Below, in pieces: positions 7,901-15,595 of a stretch of 38,595 nucleotides of DNA. Position numbers and translations under genes: made by a program. Numbering within the stretch: position 1 is the stretch's first letter; every line of letters begins with the position of its first letter. Below the pieces are notes generated by a model, which ran no database searches, was not told where the DNA came from, and saw only the letters and a list, made by a program, of their open reading frames with translations. Origin of the DNA: Bacteroidales bacterium (GTDB taxonomy: Bacteria > Bacteroidota > Bacteroidia > Bacteroidales > P3). Location: NCBI GenBank assembly GCA_016283175.1, contig JAEEMK010000060.1:1-38595 (forward strand), read 5' to 3'.

Positions 7901-7926
7901 CGTAGCCAAAAAAGCACTGCGTGGCC
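7895..7926. repeat. short direct repeat GCACTGCGTRGCC
   Basis: GCACTGCGTAGCC at 7895-7907 and GCACTGCGTGGCC at 7914-7926 differ at one base and are separated by six A residues. The first copy overlaps the right arm of the 14-bp inverted repeat. Confidence 0.6.
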
Positions 7927-7958
7927 CAAAATCCGTAGTTCTGAAGCAGTATAATGCC

Positions 7959-7985
7959 ATTCGTACAATTCGCGTCATTCGTGTT
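7959..7985. repeat. three tandem 9-bp units (ATTCGNNNN)
   Basis: ATTCGTACA, ATTCGCGTC and ATTCGTGTT follow each other directly. I recall similar ATTCGTG-type tandem repeats from Bacteroidales intergenic DNA, but no function is known to me. Confidence 0.5.
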
Positions 7986-8101
7986 CAAAAAGCTTCGCAC
8001 TTGTAACTGGAAATAATGGAAAGTTTCCAGGCTGTAAGCTTTTTCTGTCTTTTTTTATTGCTGTTGTACTGACGAGTGATGCATATTCAAATTTTTATTC
8101 G

Positions 8102-8109
8102 TATTTTTG
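8102..8109 (+). promoter_or_regulatory. Bacteroidota -7 promoter element for the EamA transporter
   Basis: TATTTTTG fits TAnnTTTG and is followed by CAAAAAATAAAAAC; the leader to the ATG at 8152 is about 35 bases. The element argues against the in-frame TTG at 8107, which lies inside it. Confidence 0.75.
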
Positions 8110-8151
8110 CAAAAAATAAAAACTGACTTTCCGATACATTATAAAGACAAA

Positions 8152-9111
8152 ATGAGTGTGTTAAAGAAATATTTGCCGCAGGTGCTGATGATTTTTTCAT
8201 CTGCTTTGTGGGGTGCGTCGTTTATTTTCACCAAGGGATTGTTCCTCTCCGAACCTGCAATATCGCCTACAATCATCCTGACGGGTCGAATGCTTATTGC
8301 CACTCTTTTTGCTATGCCGCTGTTGTGGGCCTCTGGCAGGCTGCAGCCTATTCGCAGGGAGCATATCAAGTATTTCCTGCTTTTGGCGTTTACCGAGCCG
8401 TTCCTGTACAGCATATGCGAAACCGGCGGTGTGCAGTATGTTTCAGGCAGCTTGGCTTCTATCATCATTGCCACTATTCCACTTTTCATTCCTTTTGGAA
8501 TGTCGCTGGTTTACAAAGAAAAACTCAAGGTTAATGCTGTTTTCGGCGTGCTGCTGTCGCTGGTTGGCATTGCACTGATGACTCTCAACGACGATTTTTC
8601 GTTCACGGCCAGTCCAAAAGGTCTGGCACTGCTGGCTTGTTCGGTTATTATTGCTGTTTTTTACACGCTTCTGCTTGTCAAAATACTCGACCACTACCAT
8701 CCGTTCACTATCACAAGTTATCAAAACCTTATTGGTCTTTTTTATTTTCTGCCGTTGATGCTTGTTGTTGATGGCCACCGTGTACCGATGCTTTCTTTTT
8801 CTGCTAAGATGTGGTTGCTGCTGGCATTTCTTGGCATTTTCTGCTCGACGGTGGCTTATATGTTCTACAACTATGGAATGAAACGTCTTGGCGCCACTGA
8901 GGCTTCGGTATACAACAACGTCATTCCGGTCTTTTCGCTGCTGTTGGCTCTTGCAATAGGGCAGGAGAGGCTCAGCCTTCTTAAGGTGGTGGGAATGTGC
9001 ATTGTGCTTGTCGGCCTGACGGTGGCGCAGAAAACATTCGGCAAAAGGCACAATAAAAACAAAACTGTCTCGTTATCCAATAATATTAAAAAAACAGACA
9101 ATGAAATATAG
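8152..9111 (+). CDS. EamA/DMT superfamily transporter
   Basis: Inner-membrane carrier of the drug/metabolite transporter superfamily, with 319 residues and about ten hydrophobic helices; the substrate is unknown. Two EamA repeats are visible: the first (about 10-140) with SSALWGASFIFTKGLF and the GVQYVSGSLASIIIATIPLFIPF segment before helix 4, the second (about 155-290) with LGATEASVYNNVIPVFSLLLAL, the equivalent position in repeat two. The C-terminal tail KRHNKNKTV is basic and cytoplasmic. The start is set to the ATG at 8152 (MSVLKKYLPQ); an upstream TTG would lie in the promoter. Its 3' end overlaps the lipoprotein start by 11 bp. Confidence 0.9.
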   Translation: MSVLKKYLPQVLMIFSSALWGASFIFTKGLFLSEPAISPTIILTGRMLIATLFAMPLLWASGRLQPIRREHIKYFLLLAFTEPFLYSICETGGVQYVSGSLASIIIATIPLFIPFGMSLVYKEKLKVNAVFGVLLSLVGIALMTLNDDFSFTASPKGLALLACSVIIAVFYTLLLVKILDHYHPFTITSYQNLIGLFYFLPLMLVVDGHRVPMLSFSAKMWLLLAFLGIFCSTVAYMFYNYGMKRLGATEASVYNNVIPVFSLLLALAIGQERLSLLKVVGMCIVLVGLTVAQKTFGKRHNKNKTVSLSNNIKKTDNEI

Positions 9112-10024
9112 CAAACTAATCATATTTGCCTCGGTCGTTGCGGCAATTTTTGCAGCAGCCTGCGACCGCTATGAAGGCGACACGATTGTTCCGGCATACA
9201 TCAAGATTGACGCTATCAATGTGGTCGACAATCCATCTGACTCCTGGAGTCAGGAAAAAGGTTTCTTTTCGAGCAACATCGACGCTGTCAATGTGATAGT
9301 TTGGAAACGTGGTGACACTGCGGAGACAAACCTGGGCACATTCCAGCTTCCTTGCAAAATCCCTGTTTTGAAACAAGGTTTGGTGGACTATATACACATA
9401 CTTCCAGTGGTGAAACAGGACGGCATTGCCGGTAAACGCATCACATATCCATTTTATCAATCCATAAATATCGACAGCGTGATTTTCAACGCTGATTCAG
9501 TTATTGACCTTGGTACGTTGCAAACAAAATATGTATCCAAGTCGTTGATGAAAGTTCTTTGGAAGGAAATGTTTGAGCCCGGACCAGGCGACATCACGCT
9601 CGATTCGACAGTGAGTCGCTGCTACAGTCTTGACACTGTGCGACCCACGTATGGCGACTACGGATGCGGTGTAGTGCGTGTCCCTGCAGGCAGCACCTCG
9701 ATCTCTTTTGCCACCGACACCACGTACAATATCAGTGACCCTCTGGCGATACTTTATCTCGAAATGGACTACTGGAGTGATGTAGACTTAAGTGTAGAGC
9801 TGTGCAATCCAAGCTACCAGGACGGACCAATAAACCTCAAACCACATATGACCATTTACGGTAAGCCGGAGAAAGGTTGGCAAAAAATCTACATCAATTT
9901 GGGCAGCACTTGGTCGCAACATTTCAATCACTATCCCGACATCAGACCGCACTTCACCATCCTCAACGAAGAAGGAGGTGCAGGAAACCTCTTTATCGAC
10001 AATATCAAACTCATTGTAATGTAA
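9101..10024 (+). CDS. hypothetical lipoprotein
   Basis: Not recognised as a named family. The 307 residues begin with a lipoprotein signal (MKYSKLIIFASVVAAIFAAAC) with the lipidated cysteine at residue 21, followed by DRYEGDTIVPAYIKID. The remainder is rich in beta-strand-forming and aromatic residues with few helices. A C-terminal half of GDYGCGVVRVPAGSTSISF, YLEMDYWSDVDLSVELCN and WQKIYINLGSTWSQHFNHYPDIRPHF, ending NLFIDNIKLIVM, resembles a carbohydrate-binding jelly-roll fold; this is an impression. It overlaps the EamA gene by 11 bp and precedes the sugar transferase by 19 bp, so it shares an operon with surface glycan synthesis and may sit at the outer membrane. Confidence 0.8.
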   Translation: MKYSKLIIFASVVAAIFAAACDRYEGDTIVPAYIKIDAINVVDNPSDSWSQEKGFFSSNIDAVNVIVWKRGDTAETNLGTFQLPCKIPVLKQGLVDYIHILPVVKQDGIAGKRITYPFYQSINIDSVIFNADSVIDLGTLQTKYVSKSLMKVLWKEMFEPGPGDITLDSTVSRCYSLDTVRPTYGDYGCGVVRVPAGSTSISFATDTTYNISDPLAILYLEMDYWSDVDLSVELCNPSYQDGPINLKPHMTIYGKPEKGWQKIYINLGSTWSQHFNHYPDIRPHFTILNEEGGAGNLFIDNIKLIVM

Positions 10025-10043
10025 CCTCAACAACCTGCTGGTT

Positions 10044-11462
10044 TTGAACTCTAAACTACAGAAAATAAAATACCTGATTTGGGATGCATTCGCAGCAATG
10101 CTTGCTTGGGCAGTGTTTTTCTTTTTTCGCAAGCATTCTATCGATCACGACCGTTTTGACGATGTGAGTCACGTTTTTCAGGACTCCAACTTCTGGTGGG
10201 GCATTGCTCTGCTGCCGATAGCCTGGTGTTGTCTCTATGCGATACAGGGCACTTATAAGAATGTCTATCGCAAAGCCCGCCTAAAGGAACTGCAGATGAC
10301 CTTCTGGGCTTCGGTTATAGGTGTCATTGTCATTTTCTTTGCCCTGTTGCTCGACGACAATATTGTTTCCTATCGTTACTACTATGTCAGCTTTCTGATG
10401 CTGTTTCTGCTCCATTTTGGAACCACATACATCGGCCGGCTGCTTATCACCACGCGAACTGCCCGTCTTGTCCACACACGTCGCATCGGTTTTCCAACGC
10501 TTCTTGTAGGCAACGGTTCCAAAGCCTATCAAACCTATGTTGATCTTGAAAATCAGGCTGTCCATTCCGGCAACCGTTTTGTCGGCTTTATCCATACCTC
10601 GGGCGACAACGACGAAAGGCTTGCAAAACTGATGCCCGAACTCGGCACTGCCGGCGATATCGATTCCCTTATCGAAAAGTGTCATATTGAAGAGGTTATT
10701 TTTGCCGTCGACGACTGCAATGATGGTCAGATCAACAGCCTTATCCCGATGCTCGACCGTCGCGACGACGTCATTATTAAGATTACTCCCGATCTGCGCG
10801 ATATCGTATATGGCTCGGTGAAAATCAACTCCATATTCCATTCGCCGTTAATCACCATCAATCCGCGTCCTATGGAAGAATGGCAGTATTCCGTCAAACG
10901 CATTGCCGACATCGTGCTATCCATCCTTGCACTGACACTGCTTTCGCCGGTCTTTATTATCACTGCAATCATTGTGAAAGTAACCTCGCCGGGTCCCGTC
11001 TTTTATGCCCAGGAACGCATCGGCCATCGCGGAAAACCATTCAAAATGCATAAATTTCGTTCTATGTATGTCGATGCGGAATTGTCCGGTCCAGCTCTTT
11101 CCAGCGACGATGATCCGCGTATCACACCCTTCGGACGTATTATGCGCAAATTCAGACTCGACGAGATACCGCAGTTCTACAATGTTCTCAAAGGCACTAT
11201 GTCGCTTGTGGGACCGCGTCCCGAACGACAGTATTTTATTGACCAGATTGTGAAACGTGCCCCGGAATACCTCCTTCTGCAGAAAGTCAAGCCTGGAATA
11301 ACGTCTTGGGGACAAGTGAAATACGGCTATGCTGAGAATGTGGATGAAATGATTGAGCGTCTTCGATACGACCTCCTCTACCTTGAAAATATGTCGTTGG
11401 CTACTGATGTCAAAATACTGCTATACACGGTGCTTATCATTTTGCAAGGACGTGGAAAGTAG
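10044..11462 (+). CDS. undecaprenyl-phosphate sugar phosphotransferase (WcaJ/WbaP type), polyprenyl initiating glycosyltransferase
   Basis: Transfers a sugar-1-phosphate from a nucleotide sugar to undecaprenyl phosphate, the first step in building a capsule, exopolysaccharide or O-antigen unit. Of 472 residues, about 1-130 contain four membrane helices, about 140-260 form the nucleotide-binding-like middle domain (TLLVGNGSKAYQTY, EEVIFAVDDCNDG), and about 275-472 form the catalytic domain. That last domain starts with the membrane-dipping helix (VKRIADIVLSILALTLLSPVF), then SPGPVFYAQERIGHRGKPF, MHKFRSMYVDAE, LDEIPQFYNVLKGTMSLVGPRPE, and KPGITSWGQV. The start codon is TTG at 10044; MNSKLQKIKYLIWDAFAA resembles the N-terminus of relatives, favouring it over the ATG at 10098. 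Confidence 0.93.
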   Translation: MNSKLQKIKYLIWDAFAAMLAWAVFFFFRKHSIDHDRFDDVSHVFQDSNFWWGIALLPIAWCCLYAIQGTYKNVYRKARLKELQMTFWASVIGVIVIFFALLLDDNIVSYRYYYVSFLMLFLLHFGTTYIGRLLITTRTARLVHTRRIGFPTLLVGNGSKAYQTYVDLENQAVHSGNRFVGFIHTSGDNDERLAKLMPELGTAGDIDSLIEKCHIEEVIFAVDDCNDGQINSLIPMLDRRDDVIIKITPDLRDIVYGSVKINSIFHSPLITINPRPMEEWQYSVKRIADIVLSILALTLLSPVFIITAIIVKVTSPGPVFYAQERIGHRGKPFKMHKFRSMYVDAELSGPALSSDDDPRITPFGRIMRKFRLDEIPQFYNVLKGTMSLVGPRPERQYFIDQIVKRAPEYLLLQKVKPGITSWGQVKYGYAENVDEMIERLRYDLLYLENMSLATDVKILLYTVLIILQGRGK

Positions 11463-11519
11463 GATAAAACATATTGATACCCAATAAATAAGCTATAAAC
11501 TTTTAAACAAAACAATATA

Positions 11520-13568
11520 ATGAAAAAAACAATTTTAACCATTGCAACTATGGCATTAATCGCTACGGGTTGTCACAAAAAGACCGAACTCACCTCGGGC
11601 ATCAACCTCGACAACCTCGACACAACAGTGTCGCCTCTCGACGACTTCTACCAGTACGCCTGCGGCGGCTGGATGAAAAACCACCCGCTCGATGCAGAGC
11701 ACTCGCGCTACGGCTCGTTCGATTTCCTCGCAGAGGAGAACCAGAAGCAGCTGAAGGGTATCATCGACTCTGTCTCCGCCAACAAAAACGAGGCTGGTTC
11801 GATTGCCGACAAGATCGCCACGCTCTACAACATCGGTATGGACAGTGTCCGTCTGCAAGAGCAGGGATGCGAGCCCCTCAAGCCCTATCTGGAAGAAATC
11901 AATGCACTTAAAACCCGTGAGGACATCTGGAACGAAATCCTCAAAATGCACCATCGCGGCAACCACGTCTTCTTCGCTGTCTTCGGTGAAGCCGACAAGG
12001 ACGACGCCAAACAGTGCATCGCTTGGGCTTACCAGACTGGTCTGGGCCTTGGCGATCGCGACTACTACCTCCTCGACGAGGGCAACAACGCCAAGCTCCG
12101 TGTAGGCTATGTTGACTTGATGACCAAACTCTTTGCTATGTCTGGCTATGACCAGATGAGCGGAGTCAAGGCCGACAAGCTCGCCAAGATGGTTATGGAC
12201 TTTGAAACCCGTCTTGCAAAGTCGCACCTGACACAGCTTGAATGCCGCGACCCATTCGCAACCTTCAACCGCTACACTATCGAAGAGGCTTCGAAATTTA
12301 CTCCCAACATCGACTGGAAGGGCTATTTCACCTCGATGAACATCCTCGACGGTATGAAAACCTTCAACATCGCTACCCCCAAGTGCTTCACCGAGGTCAA
12401 CAAAGCTTTGGCTGATGCCGATATCAACACTATCAAGGCTTATTTCGCTTGGCACGAAATCAATGCCGCCGCTTCTTACCTCAGCGACGACTTTGTCAGC
12501 GCCAAGTTCGACTTCTACGGCAAGCAGATGAGCGGCAAGGAAGTCAACCGTCCCCGCTGGAAACGTGTCACCGATGTCGTTGACGGTGCTATGGGCGAAG
12601 CTCTTGGCAAACTCTATGTTGAGAAATACTTCCCCGCAGAGGCAAAACAGCGTATGGAAACCCTTGTCAACAACCTCATCGAGGCCCTTGGACAGCGCAT
12701 TGATATGGCTACTTGGATGACCGACCAGACCAAGGCCAACGCCCACGCCAAACTCAGCACCATCTACGTCAAGATCGGCTATCCCAACAAATGGCGCGAC
12801 TACAGCGGCCTCGAAATCAAGGACGACAGCTACTACGCTAACATTGTCCGCAGCAACGAGTTCGATATGGATTATATGCTTAGCAAGATCAACAAGCCCG
12901 TCGACCGCGACGAGTGGGGTATGACTCCGCAGACTGTCAACGCCTACTACAACCCGACAACCAATGAAATCTGCTTCCCGGCAGCCATTCTCCAGCCTCC
13001 TTTCTTCCAGTTCGATGCTGACGATGCCGCCAACTATGGCGCTATCGGTGTTGTTATCGGTCACGAACTTACACACGGCTTCGACGACCAGGGCCGCAAC
13101 TACGACAAAGACGGCAACCTCAACGACTGGTGGACCGAAGAAGACTCCAAGAATTTTGACAACAACAAGCAGGTTCTCATTGATGCCTTCAACGCTGTCA
13201 AGGTTCTCGACGATCCTGAAACCTATGCCAACGGTGCCCTCACCCTTGGTGAGAACATTGCCGACAACGGCGGTCTGCACGTCAGCCACCTCGCTATGAT
13301 GAACGCAATGGCAAAGGGCCAGATCAACAAAGAGAAGATGGACGGCTTCACTCCGCAGCAGCGCTTCTTCCTTGCTTACGCAGCAGTGTGGGCTTCCAAC
13401 ATCCGTCCTGAAGGCATTCTACAGCTCACCCAGATGGATGTCCACTCGCTGGCTTGCAACCGCGTCAACGTCACCCTTCCTCACATCGGCGAATTCCACG
13501 ATGCCTGGGATGTGAAAGAAGGTAACAAAATGTGGCTCGCTCCCGAAAAACGTGCCCAACTCTGGTAA
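11520..13568 (+). CDS. M13 family zinc endopeptidase (neprilysin/PepO-like) lipoprotein
   Basis: Zinc metalloendopeptidase acting on oligopeptides, probably anchored in the periplasm or at the cell surface. The 682 residues begin with MKKTILTIATMALIATGC, a lipoprotein signal with the cysteine at residue 18. The M13 N-terminal domain includes LDTTVSPLDDFYQYACGGW, the family opening. The catalytic domain carries VNAYYNPTTNEICFPAAILQPPFF, the zinc motif HELTH (His515, Glu516, His519), HGFDDQGRNYD, and ENIADNGGL (third ligand Glu578, Asp582). The C-terminal region has DVHSLACNRVN and ends in W, as in most M13 enzymes. The length is normal. Codon use is very biased to C/G-ending codons, suggesting high expression; this also explains a long antisense open frame. 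It ends in a strong terminator. Confidence 0.96.
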   Translation: MKKTILTIATMALIATGCHKKTELTSGINLDNLDTTVSPLDDFYQYACGGWMKNHPLDAEHSRYGSFDFLAEENQKQLKGIIDSVSANKNEAGSIADKIATLYNIGMDSVRLQEQGCEPLKPYLEEINALKTREDIWNEILKMHHRGNHVFFAVFGEADKDDAKQCIAWAYQTGLGLGDRDYYLLDEGNNAKLRVGYVDLMTKLFAMSGYDQMSGVKADKLAKMVMDFETRLAKSHLTQLECRDPFATFNRYTIEEASKFTPNIDWKGYFTSMNILDGMKTFNIATPKCFTEVNKALADADINTIKAYFAWHEINAAASYLSDDFVSAKFDFYGKQMSGKEVNRPRWKRVTDVVDGAMGEALGKLYVEKYFPAEAKQRMETLVNNLIEALGQRIDMATWMTDQTKANAHAKLSTIYVKIGYPNKWRDYSGLEIKDDSYYANIVRSNEFDMDYMLSKINKPVDRDEWGMTPQTVNAYYNPTTNEICFPAAILQPPFFQFDADDAANYGAIGVVIGHELTHGFDDQGRNYDKDGNLNDWWTEEDSKNFDNNKQVLIDAFNAVKVLDDPETYANGALTLGENIADNGGLHVSHLAMMNAMAKGQINKEKMDGFTPQQRFFLAYAAVWASNIRPEGILQLTQMDVHSLACNRVNVTLPHIGEFHDAWDVKEGNKMWLAPEKRAQLW

Positions 13569-13584
13569 CAAAATCAACAAAAAA

Positions 13585-13619
13585 AAAGTAAAAGGCGCCC
13601 CTTTCGGCGCCTTTTTTTA
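13585..13619 (+). terminator. rho-independent terminator after the M13 peptidase gene
   Basis: AAAGGCGCC (13591-13599) pairs perfectly with GGCGCCTTT (13606-13614) around the loop CCTTTC, followed by a T run (13612-13618). A run of A precedes the stem. Confidence 0.95.
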
Positions 13620-13695
13620 TATAATCATAATATTATAAATCATCATATTATGTGTTTTAAAAACCTGACTATTCTTAATAATTCACAAAGCTAAA

Positions 13696-13714
13696 TATAC
13701 TGTATATATACTGG
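13696..13714. repeat. possible degenerate pair of the 11-bp repeat unit
   Basis: TATACTGTATA followed directly by TATACTGG, in the same 11-bp phase as the right-arm unit TATACTGTACA of the large palindromes. No matching left arm exists. It lies in the 271-base gap upstream of dnaX and could be a relic or coincidence in AT-rich DNA. Confidence 0.35.
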
Positions 13715-13805
13715 AGAGGGTGTTTGTGGATATTGTGTTTCAGTTGGTTACGAAATGATTGTTTTTCAATTGAGGTTTTTTAGTCGGAGATTCAGTTTTT
13801 TTTAG

Positions 13806-13813
13806 TATTTTTG
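13806..13813 (+). promoter_or_regulatory. Bacteroidota -7 promoter element for dnaX
   Basis: TATTTTTG, an exact TAnnTTTG match, 26 bases before the dnaX ATG at 13840; the transcript would have a leader of about 20 bases. The rest of the gap to the M13 terminator is AT-rich and otherwise featureless apart from the weak repeat at 13696. Confidence 0.75.
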
Positions 13814-13839
13814 CAGTCTAAAATATATAACGACTGATT

Positions 13840-14955
13840 ATGCAAAACTTCATAGTATCAGCACGTAAATACCGTCCTGCGACGTTCGACAGCGTCGTGG
13901 GCCAGTCGCATATCACTACAACGCTGAAGAATGCCATTCGTAGCGGACAGCTTGCGCAGGCTTTCCTCTTCTGTGGTCCGCGAGGCGTCGGTAAGACGAC
14001 CTGTGCGCGTATTTTGGCCAAAACGATAAACTGCACAAATTTGACATCTGCCACGGAGGCTTGCGGTGAATGCGAGTCGTGCCGTTCGTTCGACAACGGC
14101 CAGTCGATGAACATTTTCGAGCTTGACGCAGCCTCGAACAATTCGGTGGACGATATCCGTACACTGGTTGAACAAGTGCGTATTCCACCGCAGACGGGTC
14201 AATACAAGGTGTATATCATTGATGAGGTGCATATGCTGTCGCAAGCTGCTTTCAACGCATTCCTGAAAACTCTTGAGGAACCGCCGGCATACGCCAAATT
14301 CATACTGGCCACAACAGAGAAACACAAGATTATTCCTACCATTCTTTCGCGCTGTCAGGTGTTTGACTTCAAGCGTATTGAAACGGAGGATATTGTCAAA
14401 CATCTTGAATATGTTGCCAATAGTGAGGGTGTTACGTTTGAGCCTGAGGCTTTGCAGGTTATTGCCCGTAAGGCTGAAGGAGGTCTGCGCGACGCGCTGT
14501 CGACCTTTGACCAACTAGTTAGTTTCACTGGTTCCAACCTGACAAAGCAGCTTTGTCTGGAGAACTTGAATATGCTCGACAGCGACTATTATTTCCGTTT
14601 TGTCGACAATTTCCGCAATGGAAATGTTGCGGCTGTCCTGAACCTTTATCAGGAGATCATAGATAAGGGTTTTGACGGTCAGCATTTCATCACAGGCTTG
14701 ACGGAACATTTGCGCAACCTTGTGGTTGCCATTGATCCAGCAACGCACAAACTGCTTGAAGCAAGCGAGGCGAACCGCAAACGCTATGCTGAACAGTCAG
14801 CAGGCTGTGGACTTGGGCTGCTGATGAAATACTTGGAGATTGCATCGGACTATGAATACCGTTTCCGCGAAGCTTCGAACAAGCGCTTGTTTGTTGAGGT
14901 GGCGTTGATGAAACTTGCTGCCGTTGTCAAAAACCTGCAACAGGCTGCTGGATAG
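13840..14955 (+). CDS. dnaX: DNA polymerase III clamp-loader subunit, gamma-length DnaX (ends at an in-frame TAG)
   Basis: ATPase of the clamp loader, which opens the sliding clamp and puts it on DNA during replication. The 371 residues hold the AAA+ motor and collar: Walker A GPRGVGKTT (Lys52), the zinc-binding cysteines around CGECESC, Walker B YIIDEVHML, the sensor and SRC motif ILSRCQVFDF with the arginine finger, and GLRDALSTFDQLVSF. The frame stops at TAG (14953-14955), just after the collar domain ends (VVKNLQQAAG). The same frame continues open for another 197 codons that encode the tau part. Relatives I recall in Bacteroidota are single proteins of roughly 600 residues, so this product is gamma-like and truncated. 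The start is the ATG at 13840 downstream of a -7 box. Confidence 0.95.
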   Translation: MQNFIVSARKYRPATFDSVVGQSHITTTLKNAIRSGQLAQAFLFCGPRGVGKTTCARILAKTINCTNLTSATEACGECESCRSFDNGQSMNIFELDAASNNSVDDIRTLVEQVRIPPQTGQYKVYIIDEVHMLSQAAFNAFLKTLEEPPAYAKFILATTEKHKIIPTILSRCQVFDFKRIETEDIVKHLEYVANSEGVTFEPEALQVIARKAEGGLRDALSTFDQLVSFTGSNLTKQLCLENLNMLDSDYYFRFVDNFRNGNVAAVLNLYQEIIDKGFDGQHFITGLTEHLRNLVVAIDPATHKLLEASEANRKRYAEQSAGCGLGLLMKYLEIASDYEYRFREASNKRLFVEVALMKLAAVVKNLQQAAG

Positions 14956-15546
14956 ATAGCAAGATCGCCTGAGGCGGAACATATAACAAATAAAAAAACG
15001 GAGAACGAAGAGCAGAGAACGGAGAACGGAGAACAGAAGCCAGAGACAGTTGTTCAGAAAGAGGAGGGGGCGAAGGTTGAAAGTGCTGTTGCTTCGGTTG
15101 GCATTCCGCACCGTCGCTTGACGTCGATTTCGATCAATACGACCGGAACGATTGCCCCTGTGACTGCGTTGGAACAACGCACAGTGGAACAACTGACGCA
15201 GGAAAGGCTTGAAGAGTTGTGGAAAGAACTGGTCAACAGTTGTTCGGACGACGAAAAATTGCACGAGCTTATAGCCGACAAGAAGGTGGAGCTGAAAAAC
15301 AACAATCTTTTTACGATTCAGGTTTCAAATCTCTATTTTGAGTCTGTGTTGCGAAACTATCAAGGCCGCATTCTGGGTTTTTTGCGAGATAAGACAGCCA
15401 ATGAATCGTTGAACTATAAGGTCGTTGTGATGGTGGAGCACGTGGAACGCAAGGCTTATCTGCCAAATGAAAAGTTTGCCGAGATGGTGAAAGTCAATCC
15501 TGCAATGCTCTCGTTGAGAAAACTGTTTCCTGATATAGACTTCTAA
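14956..15546 (+). CDS. dnaX: tau-specific C-terminal part of DnaX, in frame behind a TAG codon
   Basis: Continues the dnaX frame without a frameshift: after TAG comes IARSPEAEHITNKK, a charged linker with repeated TENGEQ-type residues (about 14996-15050), then about 135 residues ending EKFAEMVKVNPAMLSLRKLF. This C-terminus resembles the end of Bacteroidota DnaX, the part that in tau binds the polymerase alpha subunit and helicase. No in-frame ATG or GTG exists before the conserved part; the only start candidate is a TTG at 15118 inside it, so independent translation is unlikely. Possible explanations are stop-codon readthrough, a recent nonsense change, or a base error in the assembly. The reading frame looks under selection right up to the TAG on both sides. 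Confidence 0.7.
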   Translation: MARSPEAEHITNKKTENEEQRTENGEQKPETVVQKEEGAKVESAVASVGIPHRRLTSISINTTGTIAPVTALEQRTVEQLTQERLEELWKELVNSCSDDEKLHELIADKKVELKNNNLFTIQVSNLYFESVLRNYQGRILGFLRDKTANESLNYKVVVMVEHVERKAYLPNEKFAEMVKVNPAMLSLRKLFPDIDF

Positions 15547-15595
15547 AAAAGCTTCTTTCGTACTCTGAAAACATTTAAACCCTGTAACCCTATCG

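Larger units (their letters stand above)
7670..8101. other. gene-free stretch with several small repeats
   Basis: About 430 bases without a credible gene. Frames up to 92 codons exist on the minus strand but have odd composition and overlap the inverted repeats. The stretch holds a 14-bp inverted repeat (7829-7900), a 13-bp direct repeat (7895-7926) and three tandem 9-bp units (7959-7985). No recognisable RNA family was seen. Confidence 0.6.

Noticed and set aside
7690-8000. Minus-strand frames of 82-92 codons
   Set aside because: They overlap the inverted repeats, have no promoter or start context and look random.
8107-8151. TTG start for the EamA transporter
   Set aside because: The TTG is part of the -7 promoter box, so it would not be in the message.
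11556-13289. 577-codon open frame antisense to the M13 peptidase gene
   Set aside because: It results from the strong C/G-ending codon bias of the sense gene; its translation is Val-rich with no domain, signal or promoter, while the sense protein has all catalytic motifs.
14992-14998. A7 run as a dnaX frameshift site
   Set aside because: It lies behind the TAG codon and both parts of dnaX are already in the same frame, so a shift here would destroy rather than make tau.
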